In this document: positions 22,668-33,289 of the stretch, piece by piece
Layout of the letters: every line of letters starts with the position of its first letter
How positions within the stretch are numbered: the first letter of the stretch is position 1
Origin: Deinandra increscens subsp. villosa
Lineage: Eukaryota; Streptophyta; Magnoliopsida; Asterales; Asteraceae
DNA: 64,000 nucleotides
NCBI GenBank assembly: GCA_039602395.1
Contig: JBCNJP010000027.1
Coordinates: 35,845,841-35,909,840, forward strand
Reading direction: 5' to 3'
Translations under genes and position numbers: made by a program
The notes under the pieces: generated by a model
The model's database searches: none
The model's input: the letters and a program-made list of their open reading frames with translations, nothing else
What the model was told of the DNA's origin: nothing

Positions 22668-25320
22668 ATGTAAGATGTAATCACTTCAGTTTGCAACTCT
22701 TGTGTCTGTCCTTAATGCTACCCTGTTAATGTTTTCTTTCAATAAGTTGTAACACGAAAATAATAATAATAATAACTATATGGGTAGCTGAGATTGATTA
22801 TATCTTTCAAATTGTAAAGAATTCAACCGAAGGAATTAGAATCCCATACTCCCTTGCCACCATCAGGTGCGACAACGGTGGAGGTGATGGTGGTGAAGAC
22901 GGTGAAAAATTCTAATTTCTTTATGGTTGTTTTGTCAACCAAATGCATAACAAATTACAATTCTTGAATAGATTCCAGTTCTTTGGTATCCTAAATTATT
23001 TTGTAAATTTCAATTCTAGATCTAATTATTCAAATTGAGGGTGGCCTTGAAGCATCTTGTAAGGTTGTTGATTTGTGACCTTGAGGTCATGGGTTAAAGC
23101 CGTGAGAAACAACCTCTTGCATAAAAGTGTAGGGTAATGTTGCGTATATCAGATCATGAAGCGATCCAGCCCTTGCAGTTAACTCTTTATGTATCTTGAT
23201 AATGCCTTATGTATGATTTGCTTCCTAGAATTTTGTAGAAATAAAATTTAACCAACAAAGAACCAAAGTAAACTTCAATTGATAACTAGGGTTCCCAACC
23301 CTTTGTGTTTACATACTAGATATATATACTAGACATTAGACAACAAGTAAGAATCTTGCTTGATGAAACCATCCCTTGAATCGGTTTTATGGTTTCTAAT
23401 TTCTAGCCATCATATGCTGGACCCTTGAGTATAAACTACAAAGATATAAACATTAACTTTTTAATAAATAAAAACTAGCCCATAACTTTTTTTTTTGGCG
23501 TTCAGACTTGGGTCAATAATTATAAGGCTCACACCATTGTTGTGGGACTTTTCAATAATTGTAGTTTAAGCTTAGTGGTTGATTCCATCACTTTTAAAAG
23601 CAATCATTTCACCTTAGTGGTGGATCCAGGATAATATACCAAAATTGATTATGAAGTAATGTAATGTATCCCGAATCATCAAGTGTGATAAGTTCTTCAT
23701 TTTCATCTCTATAATTTATATATTTATCATTAATTTTTTTTTCACTCCTAACCACAATTATATAATATTTTTTATATCTTTATCATTACATTTTTTCTTT
23801 CTTGCATCACAACCAAACCTCAAGTTTTAGGGAATCAACAACTTTTTGTCAAATATGCAAAAGAACAATAATTTTTTTTTCACCTCTACTTATAACGACT
23901 CACAACCAAACCTCAAATATTTATAGGGAACCTGCTGTGAATGCTATTAGAAGAGAATAGTTGTTTACACTGTTCACAATCGGCTGTAGTTTATATAATG
24001 ATACAACCGACATGGGTCAAGCTCATAGTACTTCTAATCCAGTCGAGGCGTTGGCGCGTTGCACCATCAGACTCCCACCACCGTGGCGCCAATCCATTCC
24101 TACCAACAAGATTTTACCTTTTTTTATAAAAAAAAAATCGTTGTTTGGGTAATTGTATGAGTGTAAGAGTTTTGGAGATGTGGGTGTTCATATCATTATG
24201 AAAAAAAAAAAAAAAAAAAAAAAAAAATTGGCTAGCTCCATAATGCACAGAGGGGCAGGTGTTGTGAAATAAGATTCTTGATCCTTGACTAACCCATGAT
24301 TCAGAGTCATGATGGTGGTTCGGGTCCGGTGTGATGGTTGCAAAGTCAACACTTACCGACAGTGTGTGATGGGGGTGGGGGCGTTTTTATTTACTTAGAT
24401 GAAATGTGACCATTAATTTAAAGAGGAGGATGATTGATGATGACAAGGGAGTAGAAAGAAAGTGCAAAAAGGAAATGTTTAATCATGTTGTCCAGGGTTC
24501 ATTGTTTTATTAATTATTTTATATATAGTATTTTGTAATTCGTATCGAGTTTGGCTTGACCTTAGAACAATGGTAACAAATTCTTATAGAAATACATGAT
24601 AATAATGCAAACTTCAGGTGGAATTGGGGTCCTATTACGCTACGTTCATGCACCTAGTTTGCTTTTTTATCTTTTCAATTTGAGGTCCTATTTGTTAGCC
24701 ACTGGTTTAAAACTCATCTTTACATGATTTTGTTTTTTCTCATAGGTTTCTTTCGAAAATGAGGGATCATTTTTAGCTTTTTGATTGATGGGTGTGTTTC
24801 AAATGTAGTGTATCACAGTGGCACCTATACCACGTCATTGTCCCGAGTGCCTCACGTGTCAGTAGGAATGAGTTTGCGTGATGGCACCACCGTCTCCTTC
24901 CGCTGAAACCCACCTGTGACGCCAAACCCTTCTCTATTTCTCGTCATTTGTTGGCACCATCGCCACTTGTGTTTTTCACCCTCGTGTTACCTGCTTGAGT
25001 GCCGCCCGGGCTGTCACGAGGGCCGCTCCACCCACCCCAATGCATCAAGATGAAACGTATGTATCGTGTGTTTTATAATGATAATAAATAAATATTAAAA
25101 AATAGAGAATGATTAAAAAGAAAAAAAGGAGTTGGTCATATATATAATAGGTAGCCACCATCACCTGCAATGGATGAAATTGATAGGCTATGTGGATGAT
25201 TGTCCAAGAGTTGACCTTTCATCCCTCCCCTGCCTTTAGATACAGTGCAGATGATAATCAACACAACCCCACCATTTCTCATTTCATCACTTCTTTTGCT
25301 TTTTAAACTCCATTTCTCAC
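22668..25320. other. intergenic between FAX and NIP5;1
   Basis: AT-rich spacer. Poly(A)/poly(T) runs occur at 24200-24227 and elsewhere. A SINE-like unit lies at about 23045-23190 (separate entry). A GC-richer patch at 24805-24990 has no family I recognise. No ORF resembles a gene. Confidence 0.6.
23045..23190 (+). mobile_element. SINE-like unit (Au-SINE type body)
   Basis: GGTCATGGGTTAAAGCC resembles a degraded B box and is followed by AACAACCTCTTGCATAAAAG and TGTAGGGTAATGTTGCGTA, close to the body of the widespread plant Au-type SINE (known from general plant genomes). Ends and target duplication not located. Confidence 0.5.
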
Positions 25321-25327
25321 TATATAA
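25321..25327 (+). promoter_or_regulatory. TATA box of NIP5;1
   Basis: TATATAAAC about 330 bp before the start codon, in a pyrimidine-rich setting; a transcription start near 25350 would give a leader of roughly 300 nt, in line with the long leader known for NIP5;1. Confidence 0.6.
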
Positions 25328-25572
25328 ACAAACATACATTGTCTTCAACCTCAATCACATTCACTTGTTTCTTTCCCTTGCTTGATCATATGTTTCTAAA
25401 AAGTTTTTGTTTTTTCCCCTCATTTCCTACAAAACATAAGATTTAGAACCACATCTTATGTCATGATTACAGTTTTGAAAGTGTATCCTGCATTCATCTA
25501 GTTCACTTGTTCAACCTGGCTACTTTCCAATTCTCTCTTCCTTAATTCAACATTTATAAAAATCTCCCTAGT

Positions 25573-25578
25573 ATGTAA
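25573..25578 (+). promoter_or_regulatory. AUG-stop (ATGTAA) minimal uORF in the NIP5;1 leader
   Basis: ATGTAA lies 85 nt before the NIP5;1 start codon. In Arabidopsis NIP5;1 the same hexanucleotide in the 5' UTR stalls ribosomes at high boron and triggers mRNA decay (established). Three other short uORFs precede it: ATG at 25390, ATGTCATGA at 25458-25466 and ATG at 25463 ending TAG at 25501. That this copy is functional is inference from gene identity and position. Confidence 0.75.
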
Positions 25579-25657
25579 CTTCAGACAATCCATCCTGTTA
25601 AAATTCAACCAAAAGAAAAAAAAACAAAAAAAAAGTGTATTTAGTGAATTGTTGAAA

Positions 25658-26939
25658 ATGGAAGGTAGGGAATATGGGACAACTCCGCCGGTATCAGCTC
25701 CTCCGACACCTGGAACACCCGGAGGTCCGTTGTTCACGTCTATGCGAGTCGACTCCTTATCATATGACCGCAAGTCAATGCCTCGCTGCAAGTGCCTGCC
25801 TATTGCCGCACCATCATTTGGTGCACCTCACACCTGCTTCACCGATTTCCCTGCTCCTGACGTCTCTCTCACCCGAAAGGTACAAAACTTTTTTTATATT
25901 CAAGATTATGTTTCTTGTAAAGAACGATTTATTCTCACACCACCCGCAAACAGCCGTTTAAGAATAGTCAAATGGCTGTTTGATGGGGGTGGTGTGGGAA
26001 TATATAGGACCGTTCTTGTAATTAATATCAAAATTTGTCATCAAAATATTGGATATGCAGTTGGGAGCAGAATTTGTGGGGACGTTTATATTGATGTTTG
26101 GAGCAACAGCAGGCCCAATAGTGAATGAAAAATACTCAAATTCAGAGACACTAATTGGGAATGCAGCATGTGCAGGCCTAGCAGTTATGATCATAATATT
26201 ATCAACGGGTCATATATCAGGAGCCCATTTGAACCCATCTCTCACGATTGCATTCGCAGCCCTCCGTCATTTTCCATGGGCCCAGGTTCCAGCCTACATC
26301 TTAGCCCAAGTATCAGCCTCCATATGTGCTTCATTTGCACTCAAAGGTGTCTTTCACCCCTTCATGTCCGGGGGTGTCACTGTTCCTTCTGTTAGCACGG
26401 GCCAAGCTTTCGCCCTTGAGTTCCTCATCACCTTTAATCTCCTGTTTGTCGTCACAGCCGTCGCTACCGATACTCGTGCTGTACGTATAACCTACTTTCT
26501 TTTTTATTATTTTTTTTAAATAATTGTTCCCCTTTTTTGTAAAAAAAATCTTTTCGAAACCGAATCTCATTGGATGAAGTGTATATATATTCAGGTGGGA
26601 GAATTGGCAGGTATTGCGGTTGGAGCTACTGTTATGCTCAACATTCTTGTGGCTGGGTAAGTGGTCTTGTATATATACGAATACGTCCCCTTAAGCTCGA
26701 TTAGCTGTTAAAATGATAATAATAGTTGGTTAAGTAATCATATATATGGCAGGCCATCAAGCGGGGCCTCAATGAACCCGGTGCGCACACTAGGTCCAGC
26801 AGTTGCAACAGGGAACTACACAGTGCTATGGGTATACCTATTGGCACCTACACTTGGAGCCTTGGCTGGAGCCGGGGTCTACACGTTGGTCAAACTCCAA
26901 GGGGGTGAAGGAGAGCAACCACGAAGCTTCCGTAGATGA
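25658..26939 (+). CDS. NIP5-1: boric acid channel NIP5;1 (aquaporin, NIP II)
   Basis: Exons 25658-25879, 26061-26480, 26595-26656 and 26753-26939 join to 296 codons with GT-AG introns. The N-terminus has the TPGTPGGPLF and RCKCLP motifs and the DFPAPDVSLTRK entry to helix 1 typical of NIP5;1. The two pore loops carry HLNPS (N132-P133-S134) and MNPVR (N243-P244-V245); the NPS/NPV pair distinguishes NIP5;1 from NIP6;1 (NPA/NPV). Six membrane helices follow the MIP pattern and the protein ends in RSFRR. NIP5;1 is a plasma-membrane boric acid channel for root uptake at low boron. The ATG at 25658 is chosen because it begins the conserved N-terminus and follows a uORF-bearing leader. A likely poly(A) signal AATAAA is near 27020. 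Confidence 0.93.
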
Positions 26940-27477
26940 ATACGTTGTTGCGATTTATACAAGATGCATAATACAGTAGCTGATGTTTTTTTTAAAGTTG
27001 TGTATGTGGTATAGTAGTAGTAATAAAAGGGGGGTGTGACTGACTGTATGTCCCTTGGAATTGGTGTGAACGTATGGGATGTGAGAATAATCATATGTGA
27101 CTTATGTATAATGTTTGGTTGAAATATCATTGTGATCTTTTTTAGTACTGTCTGAAGTAGAGTATTCGGGTTATATATAAACGGGTCATATGTTGATGAC
27201 ATGGTTAAACATGGATCTAAACGAGTTTAATTCGTTTATGAAAACTGTTTAAGCAATTGTGCAAACCACAACGACCATTCTAGTACTTTACTCATTAAAT
27301 TAAATTGTAACTATCGAATTAAATTATAAAAATTGGCCGTAAAAGTGTGAAAAGTAAATAATAGAGAAAAAAGTTCAATTTTAGGTATAAGAGATAAGTT
27401 TGGGTATGAAACATATCACATTAGTTACTAGATCTTAGATCTAATAAAAATGATGAGGGACAATTTGGTCTTAGCCG
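26940..27477. other. NIP5;1 3' UTR and spacer
   Basis: Contains GTAATAAAAGG near 27020, a plausible polyadenylation signal, then AT-rich DNA without features until the foldback element. Confidence 0.6.
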
Positions 27478-29050
27478 TCTTTTTTTACTTTTAGTTAAGT
27501 TTCCTTAATTTTCTTTAAACATTTATAACTTGGGTTATTGGATTTAAATAATCCCAACTATTAGTAATTGGCCGATAGTAATCCCAACTCAGGAAATGTT
27601 TTCTAACGAGCCAAACTTTCCTTCTATTTTCTTCTGGCAGTCCCAAACTAACTGACCACTAATGGTGTTAGATTTTTGCTGACGTGACAAAATGAGGGGC
27701 ATTTGTGAAAATTAAAAAAGATGAGGTCTATTTAAGTAATTGTTTTTCTTTAATTTTTTTACTCATCGACAACAAGAGACCAAAGAGGGCTTTCATGCCT
27801 GGTCTCCGGCAGGCCAGTTCCGGCCACGATTCCGGCCAAAGCGGCGGTGGCTCCACCAAAGAGGGATTTCTGCCTCTTCTTTCCCGGCACCAAATGTGTG
27901 ACCCTCGTGGTCGTTCTCGGTCGCGAAGCACAAAGAAAAGCAACAACAGTCGCAGTTTCCGCTAGGGTTCCGCCAGTCAGCGACGTTGTTGAAGTCGGTT
28001 CCGGCAGAGGTAACGACTTCATCTTCAACCAGAACCACAGATTAGGGTACGTCTTCGTCTTCTTTTTCGTCGATCTAGAACGGATCTGAAACACCAATCG
28101 ATGTGTGATAGTGGTGGTGGTCGCAGCCGGAGGTTTAGAAATTGAAGAAAGAAGCCTAACTTTTCGGTGGAGAGGGAACCAGTGGTGGTGGTGCGGGATC
28201 GGTGGTGGTGGTGATGCCGGAGCGGTGGTGGTGGTGCAAAGCGGTGGTGGTGGTGCAGGAGCGGTGGTGGTGGTGATGTCGGAGCGGTAGTGGTGGTGCA
28301 AAGCGGTGGTGGTGGTGGTGGTGCCACATAAGCTTAAAAATAGCATTAAAATTAAAAAAAAACTAAAAAAAGCCACTTGACATGGCCATGTCATCAAAAT
28401 AATGTCACGTCAGATTAGAATGCCACATGGACCGCCACCTATACATGCCACGTAATCAAAAGTTAACGGTGTTAACATTCTGTTAGTTTGGGACTGCCAG
28501 AAGAAAATAGAGGGAAAGTTTGGCTTGTTAGAAAACATTTCCTGAGTTGGGATTGTTATCGGCCAAATACTGATAGTTGGGATTATCTAAATCCAATAAC
28601 CCTTATAACTTTCACGATATTATTTTTAAAATAAAAATTACACCATAAAAACGAGCGTCTTTTATTTTTAAAACGCATATAGTATTGCTATGTATAAACT
28701 TTAAAAAAATTACTCTTTCGATTTTTGACAATGTGACACAATAATTTGAACATTTTGACATGATATGACATAATGATCTGAACATTTTGACACATATGAC
28801 ACAATGATCTGAACATTTTTTACATAATGATCTGAAAATGACACAATGATCTAAACATTCTTTTGACACAATGATCTGAACATTTTGACACAATGATCTG
28901 AACATGTTTAGATCATTGTGTCAAATCGAAAGAGTAATTTTGTTTTAATTTTATATATAAATCGTTTTTATGGTGTAAATTGTTTTTTAAAATAATGTCG
29001 TATCTAAAAGTTATGAAAGTTTAAAAAATAAGGGAACTTGATAAAAAGTA
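27478..29050. mobile_element. foldback MITE, split by a Mutator-like insertion
   Basis: The left arm (about 27478-27531 continuing at 28603-28730) and the right arm (about 28905-29050) are inverted: TTTCACGATATT and ATTACACCATAAAAACGA on the left against TCGTTTTTATGGTGTAAAT and AAAGTTATGAAAGTTT on the right, with matching CTCTTTCGATTT ends toward the centre. The centre (28740-28915) is a tandem array of GACACAATGATCTGAACATT-like units, about eight copies. The Mutator-like element at 27532-28602 sits inside the left arm. Exact outer ends uncertain. Confidence 0.6.
27532..28602. mobile_element. non-autonomous Mutator-like element
   Basis: Long terminal inverted repeats (~140 bp): GGGTTATTGGATTTAAATAA at the left and the complement ...TTATCTAAATCCAATAACCC at the right, then shared ATTGGCCGATA and CTTCTGGCAGTCCCAAACTAAC blocks. 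A 9-bp duplication TTATAACTT flanks it (27523-27531, 28603-28611). The interior has a GC-rich, gene-like stretch (27780-28080) and a GGTGGT minisatellite (28180-28322); whether the former is a captured gene piece I cannot say. Related arms recur at 29240 and 52116. Confidence 0.88.
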
Positions 29051-29239
29051 AAAAATGTTCTTCCATCTTTTATTTTTTTTCTTTAATTCTACAGAAAAAA
29101 ACTTTGGGCCATAGATCTTCATTTAATTGAAGATTTAAAGGTTATGATTTTTTCTTACCCAAACCAAACTTCTCACAATAACATGTCTCTTAGATATAAT
29201 CCTAAAACAGTCCCAAATAGTCATAATATTATTAAAAAG

Positions 29240-29503
29240 CGTTGGATTTAAATAATCCCAACTATCAGTAATTGGCCGATAATAATCCCAACTCAGAAAA
29301 TGTTTTTGAGCGAGCCAAACTTTCACCCTATTTTCTTCTGGCAGTCCCAAACTAACAGAATGTTAACGGTGTTAACTTTTGATGACGGGGCATTATGAGA
29401 TGACAAGATAAGGGGCATTTGTGAAAATTAATAAAAGATGAGGGTCTATATAAGAACATTTAATTAAAAAAAACCCTTTAAAAATCCCAACTATCAATTC
29501 ATC
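29240..29503 (+). mobile_element. left arm of a second copy of the same Mutator-like family
   Basis: From GTTGGATTTAAATAATCCC to TAACGGTGTTAACTTTTG it matches the left arm of 27532-28602 closely. The outermost bases are altered (AAAGC instead of GGGTT). The Sirevirus inserted 264 bp into it, so its interior resumes at 42179. Confidence 0.8.
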
Positions 29504-29508
29504 CCCTT

Positions 29509-29992
29509 TGAAGATCAATGTAGGGAGGAATTCATCTTTTGTTTAGTTTCTTTGTAATAGTTTAGTTTCTTGTATTTGTTAGATTTTGGTAGGCTAGCGA
29601 AACTGTAAGCTACCGAGCGAAACTGTAGTTTCGCTCGGTACCTAGATTAGACTGGTTCAGTGACAGTTTCGCTTGGCCAGCGAAACTGCCAGCGAAACTG
29701 TTCACTGGACAGTATATATGCGCAGCCATTGTGCAGCCAAAAAAAAACTTTCTCAAACCTTTGAACCCTAATACAAGAAATCTGCATTTGGTGAGTTTTG
29801 GTGACGGCTAGGAGCTTATTTCATTATATTGTAGCTTGTTTATCATCATTTATCAATCTATTGGTTCATATTGAGATTGTTCAAGGCTAGAAAACCATTT
29901 TAGTCATTGGAAATCCTATTTTGTGTTGTTTATTTGGTTTTCTTCTCAAATACACCTTCATTTGCACTGATAAAGATCAGTGAGGACCAACA
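29509..29992 (+). repeat. 5' LTR of the Sirevirus
   Basis: 484 bp, TG...CA. U3 holds six AGCGAAACTG-type motifs (29596, 29616, 29628 inverted, 29664 inverted, 29679, 29691), then a TATATAT box at 29713-29719. A splice-donor match TTTG|GTGAGT sits at 29790/29791, about 75 nt after the TATA. It differs from the 3' LTR in an A-run (nine A against AAATGTAA). Confidence 0.95.
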
Positions 29993-30665
29993 ATATGGTA
30001 TCAGAGCCTCTGTGCTCTTGATTTTGGTGTTTTTGAGTGTTTTTGGGTAAACTTTGAAAAATCTATTTGATTCTGAAATCAGCTTGTTTTGGACTGGAAA
30101 TTGATTGAATATTGTGTGTTTTGGTGTCTTGAACACTAGGCAATCAACCGATCATTAACCCATAGTGATTTGGGTTGATTTCTGATCATTTCTTCTTCAA
30201 AAAAGAGGGTTTTCTGTTCTGGGCGAAACTGCTGTTTATTCAGCGAAACTGTGCCTTCAAACAGCGAAACTATCAAGTCGTTTGGCAGTTTCGCCGGATT
30301 ATCACCGAGCGAAACTACCATCACCGAGCGAAACTATTCTTTCGCCGAACATCGAGAAGCGAAACTATTGTCAGTTTTATTGAACGAAAGTTCAAACCAG
30401 TTTCCAGCGAAACTAGCTAGCGAAACTGTGTGTCATCGGGTATTTCCGAGCGAAACTACTGCCCGTGCATACAGCGAAACTAGTTGGCGAAATTGCTGAT
30501 CTGGTTCAGTATTGTCAAGCGAAACTGCTGGCGAAATTACAAAATCCAGCGAAATTGTTCACCTGTTCAGGATTTCCGAGCGAAATTGCTGGCGAAACTA
30601 TATCTCCCAGCGAAACTAATCAATTTGTCTTGTTCTTGGTTTGTTCTTTGTCTTTCTTATTTCAG
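29791..30665 (+). promoter_or_regulatory. putative leader intron of the gag transcript
   Basis: Donor TTTG|GTGAGT in the LTR and acceptor CTTATTTCAG at 30656-30665, preceded by a T-rich tract, would remove 875 nt, including the primer-binding site TGGTATCAGAGCC (29996-30008), several upstream ATGs and about 18 GCGAAA(C/T)T motifs (30218-30620), leaving an 11-nt exon stub before the gag ATG at 30677. This is inference from splice-site consensus only; no transcript data were available. Confidence 0.5.
29996..30008 (+). other. primer-binding site (initiator Met-tRNA)
   Basis: TGGTATCAGAGCC starts 3 nt after the 5' LTR and is the complement of the initiator methionine tRNA 3' end used by most plant copia elements to prime minus-strand DNA. 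Confidence 0.9.
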
Positions 30666-30676
30666 GCTGACTTAAG

Positions 30677-33289
30677 ATGGCGTCCGGTACAAATTCCACT
30701 GACACTGAAAGTATCGCCCCGAATCGACCACCAAGGCTGATAAATGGCGACAATTTTGAAGATTGGAAACGATGCCTGAAATCGTTTTTCCTATACACCG
30801 ATTACAACCAGTGGCTGTCGATTGTCAACGGTCCACACGTTCCAACAACTACTACCGGAGAAGTGACACAAATCAACAATAATCCGTCTTCCTTTACCGA
30901 GAAGGACCTGAAACTCATTGATCGTGATCAGAAAGCTCTCGGTGCTCTTTCTCTATGCCTGTCACAAGAAATCTATAACCGATTTGCTGAGCACACTGAC
31001 GCCAAAAGTCTATTTGACGCTCTCTGTGAATTTTACGATGGCAATGAAGACCTGGTAAAGGACAAGGAAGCCCAAGCCACCAAAGAATTCAATTCCTTCA
31101 CAAGCATGAAGAACGAAAAGCTGGTGGATTTAACCAATCGCTTCCTAACTGTTTCAAGCAATCTGAAGAAATATGATGCGCAACTCACTAACTCAGAACA
31201 AATCAAGAAGCTTCTGGATGCTCTTCCTCCCGAGTGGAGCATTCAGGTTCGCATGCTAAAGCAAGAAAGAAGTTTTCCCGACTACAAGCTCATGGATGTC
31301 ATTAACAAGCTCAAATCCTTTGAGCTAGATGTGCAAAGGAGAGAATACAATCAAAGCATGGGTCCAACTAAAGTTTACTCTCAAAACTCTGCTTTCATCT
31401 CAACCGTCACACCCAAAGGAGCTTTCTCTCAACTTCAATCTTCACATCCTGGATCTGGGTCATCCTCAACTGCATCTGCTTCCGCCGCCAATCAGCAAAC
31501 ATCCCAGATTTCACCTGAATACATGGGATTGTTCTCGTTGTTTACTAACAGCTATCAAGCTTTCGCTGCTGGAGAACTACAAGGTTCAACTCTGACTGCT
31601 GAGGACATGTACCAAGTTGATCCGGATGATTTAGAAGAAACTGACCTGAAATGGCAAATGGCCATGTTAACTGTTCGAGCTAGAAAATTCTTCGAACGCA
31701 CTGGGAGAAACACATTCAAGAATCAAAATGGGCGAGTTGGTTTCGATAAGGCTAAGCTTAGATGCTATAACTGTAAGCAACTCGGCCATTTCAAAAGGGA
31801 GTGCCCAAGTCCAATTGTCACTGAACCAACCTCCGAGCCTGCAACTCGCGTCATTCCTATCACTGACAAAGCAGAAGCCAAGCCAACCAAAGAAGTGGCT
31901 CTTCTAACAAACTTTGACTGGAGTGCAGAAGCTTCTGAAGCTGAGGAGGCCATCAATCAAGCTCTTGCAGCTCAAATTCAGGAACAAAGCAATGAGCACA
32001 CGGTCAGCAGCAGTGAGAAGAAAGAAGATGCAAAGAAGGTGAATGAGTCAAAGGCAAGCACACCAGCATGCACTTGTGAGAAAGCCCTTGCTGCTGAAAA
32101 GGTAATACTGGATCTATCATATGAGTCTGTTCAAGATATGTGCACTCACTCTTGTAGAACCCGTCTGTTCGGTATCTACAAGGCCAATCGATTGTTGATT
32201 GACAACAACAATGAATTGCAAACTATGAACACACAATTGAAAGAAAATGAATCAAAATATTTTGTGAAACTAAATGAAGCATTGCATGAAAATGAACATT
32301 TAAAACAAACTCTTCTTGCTAAAAACGTTGAAATCAACATGCTTTCTGAAAGAGTAACTTTAGCCCAATTTGAAGCCTCTGAGCTTCAGACTAAGTTAGA
32401 TAGATGGACTATTTCTCAAATGAAAGTTGAGGAAATGTTAGTTAAGCAACGAGGTGCTAGAATAAAAACTGGGGTGGGTATGGAGGAAAAAGAAAAGGAG
32501 CTTCCTAAAGTTTACCCTCCTCCAAGTACGCATTGCTACTCGCCCACTCCGACACCTCACCCTTTAAATGATTTAATTCCCAGTGATGCTAACAATCTGC
32601 ATGCAGGTCTAGAAGGAGTTAACCTTAAGGAGCTCAGAGAAAATTTTGATCATGGATATGGTGACACAAGTGGACTTGGTTGCGGTAGCCTTAAGCCTAA
32701 GGAGTCCGTTAAGAGTAGTAGTTTTCATTCAAAGAAGTCTAGCATAGACAGTAGTGTAGCTAGTAGTTGTTCCACTTCAGATAGCAGTAGTGAAGAGTCT
32801 GTGTCTGTTAGTCAAGAAAGATTTGCTTCTAATGAAAATGTTCAATGTCATGCCAGTACATCTCAAAATCGCTTCAACAAATTTCTTTCTAATCCAATTC
32901 CTTCTTTCACACCGATACGAATTTCAAAACCAACAGAAAAACATGTTTCTCAAAAGAAGGAATCATTTTTGAAAACTAATAATCCAAGAATTTCAAAAGT
33001 TAAAACAAAAGTGGATTTTGAAACAAACAGCGACTCTGATTATAAAACATCAGATTCTGAGGAGGAAAGTACTTCAGATACCTCCTCTTGCTCAAGTCAC
33101 AGATCACACTGTTTCAGATGTGGTAAGGATGATCATGTTGTTAAAAATTGTAAAGAAAAATTAAATCGAACAAACCATGATAGATCCTTTGGCCACAAGG
33201 TAACTAGTTTTGTAAAAGAATTCTTTGGGGGAAAACAGAAAGTCACAAATCCCGGAATTGCAAAAGTCTGGGTACCAGTTATTAAGTAA
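30677..33289 (+). CDS. gag: Sirevirus gag polyprotein
   Basis: 870 codons, about twice the length of an ordinary copia gag. It starts with a DUF4219-like segment (PPRLINGDNFEDWKRCL, residues 18-34), then the UBN2 capsid region, with a CX2CX4HX4C zinc knuckle CYNCKQLGHFKREC at about 362-375. The second half has a glutamate/lysine-rich coiled coil (about 440-620), a serine-rich stretch, and a second knuckle CFRCGKDDHVVKNC at about 811-824. It forms the particle and binds the genomic RNA. The stop TAA (33287-33289) overlaps the start of the open pol frame by 4 nt. An acceptor-like TTTCAG lies 12 nt before the ATG. Confidence 0.93.
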   Translation: MASGTNSTDTESIAPNRPPRLINGDNFEDWKRCLKSFFLYTDYNQWLSIVNGPHVPTTTTGEVTQINNNPSSFTEKDLKLIDRDQKALGALSLCLSQEIYNRFAEHTDAKSLFDALCEFYDGNEDLVKDKEAQATKEFNSFTSMKNEKLVDLTNRFLTVSSNLKKYDAQLTNSEQIKKLLDALPPEWSIQVRMLKQERSFPDYKLMDVINKLKSFELDVQRREYNQSMGPTKVYSQNSAFISTVTPKGAFSQLQSSHPGSGSSSTASASAANQQTSQISPEYMGLFSLFTNSYQAFAAGELQGSTLTAEDMYQVDPDDLEETDLKWQMAMLTVRARKFFERTGRNTFKNQNGRVGFDKAKLRCYNCKQLGHFKRECPSPIVTEPTSEPATRVIPITDKAEAKPTKEVALLTNFDWSAEASEAEEAINQALAAQIQEQSNEHTVSSSEKKEDAKKVNESKASTPACTCEKALAAEKVILDLSYESVQDMCTHSCRTRLFGIYKANRLLIDNNNELQTMNTQLKENESKYFVKLNEALHENEHLKQTLLAKNVEINMLSERVTLAQFEASELQTKLDRWTISQMKVEEMLVKQRGARIKTGVGMEEKEKELPKVYPPPSTHCYSPTPTPHPLNDLIPSDANNLHAGLEGVNLKELRENFDHGYGDTSGLGCGSLKPKESVKSSSFHSKKSSIDSSVASSCSTSDSSSEESVSVSQERFASNENVQCHASTSQNRFNKFLSNPIPSFTPIRISKPTEKHVSQKKESFLKTNNPRISKVKTKVDFETNSDSDYKTSDSEEESTSDTSSCSSHRSHCFRCGKDDHVVKNCKEKLNRTNHDRSFGHKVTSFVKEFFGGKQKVTNPGIAKVWVPVIK

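Noticed and set aside
27705..28397. 212-codon and other ORFs rich in histidine, threonine and proline
   Set aside because: Translations of the GGTGGT minisatellite and GC-rich interior of a Mutator-like element; possible captured gene not supported.
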